Origin: Nitrospirota bacterium
GTDB lineage: Bacteria > Nitrospirota > Nitrospiria > Nitrospirales > Nitrospiraceae
Direction: 5' to 3'
DNA: 64,000 nt
Assembly: GCA_018971525.1 (NCBI GenBank)
Contig: JAGXAR010000004.1
Location: forward strand, 41,468 to 105,467
In this document: in pieces, positions 55,033-63,530 of the stretch
Layout of the letters: each line of letters begins with the position of its first letter
Numbering within the stretch: the first letter of the stretch is position 1
The notes under the pieces: model-generated
Seen by the model: only the letters and a program-made list of their open reading frames with translations
The model's database searches: none
What the model was told of the DNA's origin: nothing
Translations under genes and position numbers: made by a program

Positions 55033-55626
55033 ATGCGAGTGACTATTCTACTACTTGCCTTGTTGCTGGTCGGCTCTCCCGGATGCATGATGGTTCGGGA
55101 TGGGAATGTAAAGCGGCCTGCCCAATGGCCGCCGCGCACGAACCAACAAGCGGTAAAATCTATCGCGCTCAATGTGATGGAGGCCGGACGTCCAGAGGGT
55201 CCCGGTCAGGGAACAAGTCAGAATGCTCAAGAAGATTCTCGCGCGCAAGCCGTGAAAGCCTATACCGAATCAGGGTACTTCTCTTCCGTCGTCACCACGG
55301 GTGAGCCGACGGATCTCCAGGCTGACATAATCATCTTAGGGAAGGAAGGTGGTGGGCTGTCTTGGTCTGGAGTCATATCCGCCTTCACCTTCACAGTGAT
55401 TCCCGGTTATGTGTCACAAGACTTGATCGCGAATACGAGTTACAGAGATCGTCAACAGAAAGTCATCGGCATCATTGAACAGAACGAGGGGCTCGGATTC
55501 TGGATTCAGTTCTTCCTCCTCTTTGCCATGCCATTTGTGGATGGTCCCAATACGATCATGAACGAAACGCAATACGACATGCATCGAGTGACCATCGAGG
55601 AAGCGCACCGTAAGGGCTACTTTTAG
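55033..55626 (+). CDS. Lipoprotein of unknown function inserted between sucC and sucD
   Basis: A 197-residue protein with a signal peptide ending in a lipobox-like VGSPGC, followed by a mature domain with two hydrophobic stretches (about 108-128 and 156-172). No family is recognised. It starts six bases after sucC, with no clear ribosome-binding site, and ends 28 bases before sucD, so it must be co-transcribed with them. Its role, if any, in carbon metabolism is unknown. Confidence 0.72.
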   Translation: MRVTILLLALLLVGSPGCMMVRDGNVKRPAQWPPRTNQQAVKSIALNVMEAGRPEGPGQGTSQNAQEDSRAQAVKAYTESGYFSSVVTTGEPTDLQADIIILGKEGGGLSWSGVISAFTFTVIPGYVSQDLIANTSYRDRQQKVIGIIEQNEGLGFWIQFFLLFAMPFVDGPNTIMNETQYDMHRVTIEEAHRKGYF

Positions 55627-55654
55627 AAACATGAGTCGGTAAAGGGATTACTCT

Positions 55655-56527
55655 ATGTCCATTCTGGTGAACAAAAACACGCGGGTGCTGGTGCAGGGGA
55701 TCACGGGCAAGGAAGGTTCGTTCCATGCGACGCAGTGCAAGGCCTATGGGACGCAGGTCGTCGCGGGCGTGACGCCTGGCAAGGCAGGGCAGGAGGTTGA
55801 GGGCATTCCGGTTTTCAATACGGTGCGCGATGCCGTGAAGAAGACCCAGTGCGACACCTCGCTGATCTTTGTGCCCCCGCCGTTTTGCGCCGATGCGATC
55901 CTGGAAGCCGCCGATGCGGGCATCAAGCTCGTGATCTGCATTACCGAGGGTATCCCGGTCAATGACATGGTCAAGGTCAAGCGTGCACTCTATGGCCGTG
56001 ACGTCCGCTTGATCGGACCAAACTGCCCCGGCGTCATCACCGTCGATGAAGGGAAGATCGGCATCATGCCGGGCTTTATTCATAAGAAGGGAGTCGTGGG
56101 TGTCGTGTCACGCAGCGGGACCCTCACCTATGAAGCGGTGCATCAGCTCTCGGCGCTCGGGCTTGGTGAAACAACCTGTGTCGGAATCGGCGGCGACCCA
56201 GTCAATGGAACAGGCTTCGTCGATGTGCTGGCGTTGTTCGAGAAAGACCCAGAGACTCAGGCGATCGTGATGATCGGCGAGATCGGTGGCGATGCAGAAG
56301 AAAAAGCTGCCGAGTTCATCAAGAAGCAGGTGAAGAAGCCGGTCGTCAGCTTCATCGCCGGGATAACGGCGCCGCCAGGACGGCGTATGGGCCATGCCGG
56401 TGCCATTATTTCTGGTGGCAAGGGTACTGCGGCCGAGAAAATGAAGACCCTCGAAGCAGCCGGTGTCCGAGTGGTCAAGAATCCAGCTGAGATCGGCAAT
56501 GCGGTCAAGGCCGCGCTCGGGCGGTAA
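55655..56527 (+). CDS. sucD: Succinyl-CoA synthetase alpha subunit
   Basis: CoA-binding and phosphohistidine subunit (290 residues). It has [26 protein letters not shown], and catalytic His247 in [19 protein letters not shown] precedes the ATG. It closes the rTCA cluster; downstream, after about 85 bases, the second interspersed repeat begins. Confidence 0.97.
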   Translation: MSILVNKNTRVLVQGITGKEGSFHATQCKAYGTQVVAGVTPGKAGQEVEGIPVFNTVRDAVKKTQCDTSLIFVPPPFCADAILEAADAGIKLVICITEGIPVNDMVKVKRALYGRDVRLIGPNCPGVITVDEGKIGIMPGFIHKKGVVGVVSRSGTLTYEAVHQLSALGLGETTCVGIGGDPVNGTGFVDVLALFEKDPETQAIVMIGEIGGDAEEKAAEFIKKQVKKPVVSFIAGITAPPGRRMGHAGAIISGGKGTAAEKMKTLEAAGVRVVKNPAEIGNAVKAALGR

Positions 56528-56611
56528 GTAAGAACCTCGCCTCGTTCGTGCGTCAGAAGATCAGAAAGAGTGGATGGGTGATCCAGCACCGCATCCTCAA
56601 GTTGTTTTTTG

Positions 56612-56788
56612 CAGGATACTGAAAAAGTCGCTCTTCTCATCCACCCGCTCCCAGCGCGCCGAGACGCGCCTTTCCCCACGCGGCCTTGCATGACGAACTT
56701 TGTGAGCATCCTTCGAGGTCCTGTCCTGTTTTCTCAGACAGGCAGACCATTGGATTTCAGGCTGGTCGGATCGGTTTTTTGCATCCTG
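56612..56788 (+). repeat. Interspersed repeat, copy 2 (MITE/REP-like)
   Basis: Begins CAGGATACTGAAAAAG and ends TTTTTTGCATCCTG, which is roughly the inverse of its beginning. Inside are GCGCG (56654-56658) pairing with CGCGC (56665-56669), then CGGCCTTGC, GACGAAC, GAGCATCCTT and GACCATTGG (56745-56753), the landmarks of copy 1 at 19610-19806. The internal stem sits in the same place but differs in sequence. It fills most of the 347-base gap between sucD and the radical SAM gene. Confidence 0.72.
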
Positions 56789-56874
56789 TTAGGTTCAGCC
56801 ATTTTTGGTCTTCTCTCGCTGGGAGCCAAGTAATTTCCCTTCTCCTGCCATGTTATTCATGTTAGGCTGACTAA

Positions 56875-58509
56875 ATGCGAGTATTTCTCATCCACGTTCG
56901 CGACCCACAGTTCTACGCCCTCCCGGCTAAAACACGCGCGAAAAACGGCCGTATCAGGGTGATGGGCTTCCCGCCCATCGGCATCATGTCCCTCTCGTCG
57001 GTGCTCAAACAGGCCGGCCATGAGTGTGTGATGTTCGATCAGGCCAACCCCGACACGCCGAACGAGGTGATCCTTGAGGAGATCAGCCGGCAACAACCGG
57101 CCCTGGTCGGCCTCAGTTTCCTCAGTACCACCAGTTATCCCTATGCGAAGATCCTGGCCCGTCAGATCCGCGCCGCCAACTTGAAGGTCAAGCTGGCTTT
57201 CGGCGGCGTCTTTGCGAGCTTGAACGCCGCATTGGTCAAACTGCAGTGTCCTGAAGTGGATTTTGTCTGTCGCGGAGATGGGGAGCAGTTGCTCCTCGAT
57301 CTACTGGAGCGGTTCGAAGATCCCGCTGGCGTCGCAGGCTTGACCTGGGCCAAGGACGGCCAGGTGATCCAGAACCCCGGCCGGCCGATGGAACGCCATC
57401 TCGATCAGTGGCCCTTCCCCGATCGCGAAGGCCTCCCGCTCGACTTTGTGGAATCGATGCCGCTCGATGTGCCGGCGGTGCTCTCAATGGAGCGGTTCAC
57501 GACAATGCAAACATCCCGAGGCTGTCCTTGGCCCTGTGTGTTCTGCGACATTCCGATCTTCAACGAAGGCAAGTGGCGCGCGCGGAGTGCCCAGCATGTG
57601 GTGAGCGAACTCAAGTACCTCGAAGAATGCGGCTACGGTTCCGTCTACTTTGTCGACGACCATTTTCTGCTGCAACCTAAGCGGATCGAGGCGATTTGCC
57701 AAGGCGTGATGGACGCGAAGCTCAGGATCCAATGGGGCATCGAAGGGCGCGTGGACTCGGTTGCCCAGCATTTGTTTCCCGCCATGGCCAAGGCCCATTG
57801 CCGGACGGTCATGTTCGGGATTGAAAGCGGGAGTCAGAAGATTCTCGATCGGCTCAAGAAAGAACAAACGCTGGAGGAAGTGGCCACCGCCGTCAAGAAC
57901 GCCAAGCGGGCCGGCATCGAGATCGTGCACGGCTTCTTCACCGTGGGCAACCCAGATGAAACAGTTGAAGATATGAATGCCACGTTCGATCTGGCCTCCA
58001 AGCTGCCGCTCGACACGTTCGGCTTCAATCGCCTCTGTGTGTATCGAGGGACCCCGCTCTGGCAAGAATATGTGAAGCGCGGGTTGGTCAGTGAAACCAC
58101 CGATTGGTACAAGTATTTTAAGTGTTCGGAGATCGATCCGACCTGCTTGCCAGGCGAAGTGATCAATGAAGTTCGCCGTCAAGGGCTCAAGCGACTGTTC
58201 ATCTATAAGCTCATGCACTATCCTTTGCAAACCTTCCGGCTGCTTCGGCGATTCCTCCGTTTCATGCCGGCACGGGATGTGGCTTACCTTATCATCAAGC
58301 CGTTCCTGGGCCAGAAGAAAGGTGCCACGAAGGCAGAGGTGCTCTCGCGGGCGGTCGAGCATGCCGAGATGAAAGACGCCGCCGCACAGATGACCCAGAT
58401 GACGGATGAGGTGCTCCACCACGTGATGGAAGAGTCACGGCTGGAACGGTTACGCATTCAACAGGAAGCAGAAGGTTCGCGCGAACTGCCGATGGTCAAC
58501 GTCCGCTAG
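56875..58509 (+). CDS. B12-binding-domain radical SAM protein
   Basis: A 544-residue enzyme with an N-terminal cobalamin-type Rossmann domain (about 1-150) and a radical SAM domain (about 190-400). The [4Fe-4S] motif CX3CX2C is RGCPWPCVFCDIPIF. The DxHxxG cobalamin motif is not visible, so true B12 binding is doubtful. The C-terminal region is Arg/Glu-rich. Relatives act in BchE-type ring formation, methylation or hopanoid modification; the substrate is unknown. It has its own transcription unit and converges with the iron exporter. Confidence 0.85.
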   Translation: MRVFLIHVRDPQFYALPAKTRAKNGRIRVMGFPPIGIMSLSSVLKQAGHECVMFDQANPDTPNEVILEEISRQQPALVGLSFLSTTSYPYAKILARQIRAANLKVKLAFGGVFASLNAALVKLQCPEVDFVCRGDGEQLLLDLLERFEDPAGVAGLTWAKDGQVIQNPGRPMERHLDQWPFPDREGLPLDFVESMPLDVPAVLSMERFTTMQTSRGCPWPCVFCDIPIFNEGKWRARSAQHVVSELKYLEECGYGSVYFVDDHFLLQPKRIEAICQGVMDAKLRIQWGIEGRVDSVAQHLFPAMAKAHCRTVMFGIESGSQKILDRLKKEQTLEEVATAVKNAKRAGIEIVHGFFTVGNPDETVEDMNATFDLASKLPLDTFGFNRLCVYRGTPLWQEYVKRGLVSETTDWYKYFKCSEIDPTCLPGEVINEVRRQGLKRLFIYKLMHYPLQTFRLLRRFLRFMPARDVAYLIIKPFLGQKKGATKAEVLSRAVEHAEMKDAAAQMTQMTDEVLHHVMEESRLERLRIQQEAEGSRELPMVNVR

Positions 58510-58519
58510 TTGCTGATTC

Positions 58520-59485
58520 TCAGACGGCGACTCCCCACAGATTCTTGGCCGCCAAGCCAATCGCATAGCTTACGCTCACCGCCACAGTGATGATCAGGAG
58601 GTTCAGCAGGATACGTCGCCTGATCTCCATTCCGGACAGGAACGCCAGTATCGTGGATACGAGGATGACCATCGTGCCCGCCGTCAGGACGGAAACCAGC
58701 GCGTCCTTGGCGCCGAAGAGCACGGGGAGCACCGGCACCAGTGCCCCGATGACATAGGCTCCGCCCACAAATAAAGCTGAGTTCAACGGCTGCTCCTGCA
58801 TCTCTGCCAGGCCGGTTTCCTCTCCAAGGAATCGCTTCTTCGCGGACTCCATTGCCCGCACCTCCTTTTCGGAGTTCAGGGCGAGAAACGCGCCGGCTCC
58901 CATCGATAGCGCGCCGGCCACCGCGGTGGTTGCGGCACCGATCAAGACGGTCACGGCGTCGCCAAACGCACCGAAAAATCCGCTCACCGCGCCAAGGATC
59001 TCCACCAAGCCGTCATTAAGGCCAAGGAAGATATTGCGGATCTTTTCAGGATTGATCTTCCGCTCGGTCAGTTTCGTCACGAGTATATCCTCATGTTTGA
59101 ACTCGTCTTGCAGAATACCCTTGAGCGCTTCGCCCAGCGGCTGGTCTTGGTAGGCTTTCCAGAGGGCGAGGTACTTTCTGACCCCGTAGACCTCGATTGC
59201 TTCTAAGACGAGATGGACCGCCGTGATGCCAAACAGGCGGCAGAGCCGCGTGAAGAACCAGAGCTTTATCCGCCGACCGAAATTCAGGCGGTCAAGCTTG
59301 GTATCGAAGAATTTCTGCCAGAAGGCGAGGTGCCGGGTTTCGATGTGAATCAACTCACCCAACGTCTGCTGTGCATCGCTGTCCGAAGAAATCCTCCGCA
59401 ACGCCTGATAGAGCGACAGATCGAACAGCTCATCGAGAATCAGAGTACGGGCCAGCTCGGGGTTGTGCTGGTAAGCGGCAGCCAT
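58520..59485 (-). CDS. mbfA: Membrane-bound ferritin MbfA-type iron exporter (rubrerythrin-VIT1 fusion)
   Basis: A two-domain protein of 321 residues: an N-terminal ferritin/rubrerythrin-like helical domain (1-145) carrying di-iron Glu/His residues, e.g. LGELIHIETRHLAFW and EFKHEDIL, and a C-terminal VIT1/CCC1 domain with five hydrophobic helices, e.g. GLNDGLVEILGAVSGFFGAF. In other bacteria MbfA exports iron under iron or peroxide stress. GAGGT lies seven bases before the ATG. A TATAAT (minus strand, 59543-59538) is upstream without a clear -35 box. Confidence 0.88.
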   Translation of the reverse strand: MAAAYQHNPELARTLILDELFDLSLYQALRRISSDSDAQQTLGELIHIETRHLAFWQKFFDTKLDRLNFGRRIKLWFFTRLCRLFGITAVHLVLEAIEVYGVRKYLALWKAYQDQPLGEALKGILQDEFKHEDILVTKLTERKINPEKIRNIFLGLNDGLVEILGAVSGFFGAFGDAVTVLIGAATTAVAGALSMGAGAFLALNSEKEVRAMESAKKRFLGEETGLAEMQEQPLNSALFVGGAYVIGALVPVLPVLFGAKDALVSVLTAGTMVILVSTILAFLSGMEIRRRILLNLLIITVAVSVSYAIGLAAKNLWGVAV

Positions 59486-59714
59486 TTGAGTACCTCACAA
59501 ACAGGAAAGGAGGGGCAAGTTATTGAGAGTGTAGGGGATTATAACAGGCCATGTGTGTGGCGCACCCCTGTGATGATGCCTTTCCCGGACACCATTTCCC
59601 CAGGCTTCGATGATCCGAATGGGCAAAACCTGCCTATCTGCTACTCTTAGGACAGCGTCATTCGTGGTCAATGGTGCCCATTGCAATGGTTTCAGCGGGA
59701 CCATCGAGGCTGTC

Positions 59715-60038
59715 ATGCAACAAAAACGGGAACTGTTTCGAATCGCCCTTGAGCGGAGCGGGGAGATTCATCAGGGAGCCATAGTCGCCCGATGCGAGGT
59801 GTTGGATCTGACAGAAAAGGGGGTTCAACTGAAGACCGACCTTTCCGTGACGGTCGGTGAGGCGCTGCAACTGGAATTCAACCTGACAAAGTCCTGTGCG
59901 ATCCACTGTTCACTTCTGGTGACACGCGTCAGCCCTCCCCATGTGGGCGCTTGCATCACCGACATCTTCCCCGAAGACCAAAAACATCTCTCGTCGTTCG
60001 TTGAACAATTAATCACCCTAAACCTCGGGGGATTCTGA
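59715..60038 (+). CDS. PilZ-domain protein
   Basis: A 107-residue single PilZ domain. N-terminal KRELFRIALERSG provides an RxxxR-like motif, and DLTEKGVQL the second box. ATG 59715 is preferred, with GAGG upstream; longer in-frame forms are not supported. It is unrelated in position to the PilZ gene at 27563. It lies four bases before the transporter gene, implying co-transcription. Confidence 0.8.
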   Translation: MQQKRELFRIALERSGEIHQGAIVARCEVLDLTEKGVQLKTDLSVTVGEALQLEFNLTKSCAIHCSLLVTRVSPPHVGACITDIFPEDQKHLSSFVEQLITLNLGGF

Positions 60039-60041
60039 CCG

Positions 60042-61058
60042 ATGGCCGGTCTTCAGAGGGAGCCTAGCAGTCCGCTAACAGTCACATCCTCCGTTGCGCC
60101 GCTTCTCTGTCTGCTCGGCGTGGTCGTGCTGTTGAGCTCCGTCACGCTCATCATTAAGTATGTGTTTCAACATAGTGATGTCCAGCCGCTTAGGTTGGCT
60201 CAGATCAGGGTGACGGTCGGCTTCATCTTTCTCGGTGCAGTGACGCTCGTGTGGGATTGCAGAGGATTGCTGGCGTTGGGAGCGTCGGATCTCGTGAGGT
60301 TGACACTGGTGGGATTCCTGGGTGTTTTCTCATATGCGATTGCCGCATGTGGGCTCATGTATACCAGCGTTACGCACTATGCGCTGATCTATAGCCTCCT
60401 TCCGTCTTGTACGGCAACATTCAGTGTGCTGTTGAGGAGAGACCAAGTGGGTCTTGCCAAAGTGGCGGGCATCACATTGTCGATGATTGGGTGCCTCATT
60501 GCCGTGTCCGATGGAGTCCCATCTAGTGCGGCGGGTTTTGGATTTGGCGATATGCTCGTACTGGTGTTCACGATGATGATGTCGGCCCACATTGTGTTGA
60601 GTGCCAGCGTCGTGAAACGGTTTGGTGTGATGGTTGCCAATACCGTCATGTTCGGCGGCAGCGCATTCGTACTCTTTCTGGGGTCTCTACAATGGACGGA
60701 GCCGCAACGCGGGGAGTTTTCGCCGCTCATTACGGCCGCAGTCGTGTACATCGGCCTCGCGACGGCCGCTGTGTTTCTTCTGCGCTACCGGTCGTTACAA
60801 TCTCTGCCCCCCTCCACGGTCGGGACCTATCACAATCTGATTCCTGTGGTCACGATCGTCTTGGCCTATCTCTATCTGGGAGAACCGATCGGGCTACAGA
60901 CCATCATCGGCGGGGTAGCCGTCGTTGGTGGCGCCGAACTTGTTCGTCGGGTTCAGCAACCTCCGCAGGTTGCCAGGAAGGCTGAACCCTCGTTGGGATT
61001 AGGTCCTCCGCGGCACGCGAGATCCTCCAACTTACCGGTTCCGATTTCCCGTCTTTGA
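60042..61058 (+). CDS. DMT-superfamily (EamA) transporter
   Basis: A 338-residue integral membrane protein with ten hydrophobic helices in two EamA halves (about 18-145 and 165-305), e.g. LGEPIGLQTIIGGVAVVGGAE. Substrate unknown; relatives export metabolites or amino acids. It is immediately followed by a truncated copy of its own 3' region (61274-61561). GAGGGAG lies near a later ATG-like region, so the exact start may be a little downstream of 60042. Confidence 0.85.
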   Translation: MAGLQREPSSPLTVTSSVAPLLCLLGVVVLLSSVTLIIKYVFQHSDVQPLRLAQIRVTVGFIFLGAVTLVWDCRGLLALGASDLVRLTLVGFLGVFSYAIAACGLMYTSVTHYALIYSLLPSCTATFSVLLRRDQVGLAKVAGITLSMIGCLIAVSDGVPSSAAGFGFGDMLVLVFTMMMSAHIVLSASVVKRFGVMVANTVMFGGSAFVLFLGSLQWTEPQRGEFSPLITAAVVYIGLATAAVFLLRYRSLQSLPPSTVGTYHNLIPVVTIVLAYLYLGEPIGLQTIIGGVAVVGGAELVRRVQQPPQVARKAEPSLGLGPPRHARSSNLPVPISRL

Positions 61059-61273
61059 ATCGTGAGCAGGTTCGTTTACCTCAGACCACACCCGTTCCGG
61101 CCCATAGGCCCTCAGTCCCACGAGTGATCAGAATGATAAAATGAAAAATGCTGCCCCGACGTGGCTGGGGTATGATCGGGGCTCACATGACCAGCGCGCG
61201 CGGCGCTGTCAGGTGCTCGCTCCGCCGAGGCGAGCGGGCACATCCTTCAACTGGGAGGTGCAGCCATGGGCGA

Positions 61274-61561
61274 CTATTTGGAGTAGCCACGGCCTCCGTC
61301 TTCCTCCTGCGCTATCGCGCGCTCCAAACCATCTCGCCCGCCACCGTCGCCGTATATCAGAACCTGACCCCCGTGTGCGCGATTCTCTTTGCCCACTTAT
61401 ACTTGGGTGAACCGATCCAATTCAGCACCATGGTGGGCGGAGCGATCATTCTCCTCGGTGCCGAAATGGTTCGCCGAGCCAATCAACCTCAATTGGCGAC
61501 CAATTACCTCTGGGCGAAACGCTGCCTCGGCAGTCTGGCCGGCAACCGAACGTCCAACTAA
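61274..61561 (+). pseudogene. Truncated DMT transporter fragment
   Basis: The open frame matches only the last third of the preceding transporter: VATASVFLLRYRALQTISP and YQNLTPVCAILFAHLYLGEP correspond to LATAAVFLLRYRSLQSLPP and YHNLIPVVTIVLAYLYLGEP there. Upstream in-frame sequence has no transporter similarity. It looks like a remnant of a second transporter gene, or a partial duplication that has since diverged. Confidence 0.75.
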
Positions 61562-61909
61562 CCAGCTCCTGCCCTCATTCTTCAGCGCCGTGATGACCAT
61601 CGCAACCTTCACGGGCTCAGCCAGGCGGAACGCCTTCGGGAATTCCCTCGCAGACCAGGCAGTTTCCGTGGTCAAGCCTCGGTGGGTCCCCGGGACTCCG
61701 GTGACCTCCGCTCCTGCCAGGCCCCTGCGGCGATAGGAAATTCAGAATTTCTACGTTTTCTTGTTCCTAGGATTGCGCGCTGACTCTTAATCAGCGGGCT
61801 TCCTTGGTTCTCTTCACCTCCCGATCATACCCCCCCAAGAGATGGATTGATGGTGCATCAGCTACTGCTTTAGCATGATCAACGGATTTGATAGTAACGC
61901 ACATGTGGT
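61562..61909. other. Intergenic region with a tRNA-Lys fragment
   Basis: 348 bases without a credible gene. The only recognised structure is the anticodon-arm-like segment described separately at 61779-61812. Confidence 0.5.
61779..61812 (+). other. Partial tRNA-Lys(CUU)-like sequence, possible attachment-site remnant
   Basis: GCTGA-CTCTTAA-TCAGC (61779-61795) is a perfect 5-bp anticodon stem with a 7-base loop and anticodon CTT. It continues as GGGCTTCCTTGGTTC, resembling the variable and T-arm start of tRNA-Lys. No acceptor stem or D-arm is present and the T-arm is not well paired, so this is not a functional tRNA. Confidence 0.5.
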
Positions 61910-63130
61910 GTGAGGGTGGCAAAACTACGTCCTTCGTCATTGGCCTGCCTACTTATCGCCGGGTGTATTGTCTTGGCGCTCGAGGCCTGCAGCAATGATC
62001 ATAATGATCATTCGGCGGTGATCCCCCCTTCCACGCTGACGAGCTCAGTTGCAGCAGGCGATCTGAATGGCGACGGTCGTTCTGATCTCGCCTCAACCAA
62101 CATTTTTATCGCTGGCCCACCCCCACTCGCTGGTCAAGTTTCGGTCATTCTGCAAAGTCAGTCCTTGCCTGGTGTGTTCGGCGGCAGCATAGACCATGGC
62201 GTAGGCAGCGATCCTCAAAAGGTCTCCATAGGGGATCTCAACCGCGACACCTTCATTGATTTGGTTACAGCAAACGGTACCTCTGCTAGTACCTCGATCC
62301 TTTTCGGAAATTCCTCCTCGCCCGGCACGTTCCTGACAGCACAAAACATTGAGGTGGGCGCTCATCCCAGTGGGGTTGCGATCGGAGATCTGAATGGAGA
62401 CGGGCACCTCGATATTGCAGTGGCTGACTCCGGGCTTTCCATTCTCTTCCAGAATCCGAGCGCCGCGGGAATTTTTCTTTCTCCAATAAGCCTGAGGGTC
62501 AATTGCTCGTCAGTCGTTATCGGCGACCTCAACGCGGATGGTCGAGCCGATCTCGTCGCTACTAGTCCTGATGCCGGGAACGTCAGCATTCTCCTGCAGA
62601 GCCCTGTAGGATCTGGCAATTTCTTGTCGCCACAAACTGTTGCTGCCGGGTTTCAACCTATCGACGTGGCGATCGCTGATCTTAATGCTGATGGTTTTCC
62701 TGACCTTGCGGTTGCGAATTTAGGCACTCCAGACAATCCAGCTACGGCCAGCCTCTCCGTGCTCCTTAACAATTCGCTTTCTCCAGGAACATTTTTGGCT
62801 GTCACCAATTACGCTACGGGCGCGCGCTCTCAGTCCGTTTCCGTTGGGGATCTCAATGGCGATAGGAACGTGGACGTAGTGGTCGCAAACGCGGGCAGCC
62901 TTGGCAACACCGGAAGTGTGTCAATACTATTCCAGGAGCCAGGCAGGCCGGGAACCTTTCAAGCCGCAGTGAATCGGCCAGGGACGAGTCAACCACTTGG
63001 TGTGTTCATTGTCGATTTGAATGGAGACACCTTCCCTGACATAGCACTGGCTGACGACGGCGTCAGGATTCTGTTTCAGATACCAGCCCAGCAGGGGAAC
63101 TTCCAATCACCTATTCTGGTCGGAAGCTGA
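61910..63130 (+). CDS. FG-GAP/VCBS-repeat lipoprotein
   Basis: A 406-residue exported protein with a lipobox-like LALEAC after a hydrophobic signal. Seven repeats containing DLNGDGxxDLA-type calcium-binding loops follow (first GDLNGDGRSDLA, last VDLNGDTFPDIA), about 45-55 residues apart, predicting a seven-bladed integrin-like propeller. Such proteins bind surfaces or polymers. The GTG at 61910 or 61916 may be the start. It sits in an accessory-looking region next to an insertion sequence. Confidence 0.82.
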   Translation: MRVAKLRPSSLACLLIAGCIVLALEACSNDHNDHSAVIPPSTLTSSVAAGDLNGDGRSDLASTNIFIAGPPPLAGQVSVILQSQSLPGVFGGSIDHGVGSDPQKVSIGDLNRDTFIDLVTANGTSASTSILFGNSSSPGTFLTAQNIEVGAHPSGVAIGDLNGDGHLDIAVADSGLSILFQNPSAAGIFLSPISLRVNCSSVVIGDLNADGRADLVATSPDAGNVSILLQSPVGSGNFLSPQTVAAGFQPIDVAIADLNADGFPDLAVANLGTPDNPATASLSVLLNNSLSPGTFLAVTNYATGARSQSVSVGDLNGDRNVDVVVANAGSLGNTGSVSILFQEPGRPGTFQAAVNRPGTSQPLGVFIVDLNGDTFPDIALADDGVRILFQIPAQQGNFQSPILVGS

Positions 63131-63430
63131 GAGACAAGGAAAGATACCACGCCAGTCTGACACGCTCAGGGGGCAAGCCCATCAGATCTCCATCGTAAGA
63201 AAGGACAATGGCATATAGTGCGTTCCACACCGGTGCTCTCGCCATGACTATTGTTCTATTGAATCCTCCTTAGATCAAATCTGCCCAATCCGCTACTCAC
63301 GGTGTGCCTGCGTTGAAAGGCAAACCTGTACTTGTCTGTCTTTTGAGTCAACGCAACAAATGCTTCCTAGTGAATATTGGTGCCAACCTGGTGCCAAATA
63401 GACCCAGCCCACCACAACTCACCCGAAGGT
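63131..63430. other. Intergenic region before the insertion sequence
   Basis: No convincing gene. The one visible feature is a near-perfect direct repeat of TTGGTGCCAA and TGGTGCCAAA at 63378-63398. Confidence 0.4.
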
Positions 63431-63455
63431 GTGTCAGGCTTAGTTGAAAATTGAC

Positions 63456-63530
63456 GAAGCGGCCCCGGTGTGGTGCAGTGATCGTTGCTCAGACAACCAC
63501 CACCTCCACACCAAGGAAAGGAGCCGCTTC
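63456..63530 (+). promoter_or_regulatory. Leader hairpin enclosing the transposase ribosome-binding site
   Basis: Two perfect paired segments: GAAGCGGC (63456-63463) with GCCGCTTC (63523-63530), directly before the ATG, and GGTGTGG (63467-63473) with CCACACC (63506-63512). The ribosome-binding site AAGGAAAGGAG lies between the two right-hand arms. Long read-through transcripts would fold this site away, which would limit transposase translation. Confidence 0.65.

Noticed and set aside
56692..56833. Small membrane-like protein overlapping the second interspersed repeat
   Set aside because: The frame is mostly repeat sequence, has no ribosome-binding site and is not open in the first copy of the repeat.
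61148..61273. N-terminal part of the truncated transporter frame as a real gene start
   Set aside because: The translated sequence before about 61274 has no similarity to transporters and no hydrophobic helix.
63378..63398. TTGGTGCCAA direct repeat as an attachment site
   Set aside because: Only two adjacent short copies exist and no integrase is present in the window; the evidence is too thin.
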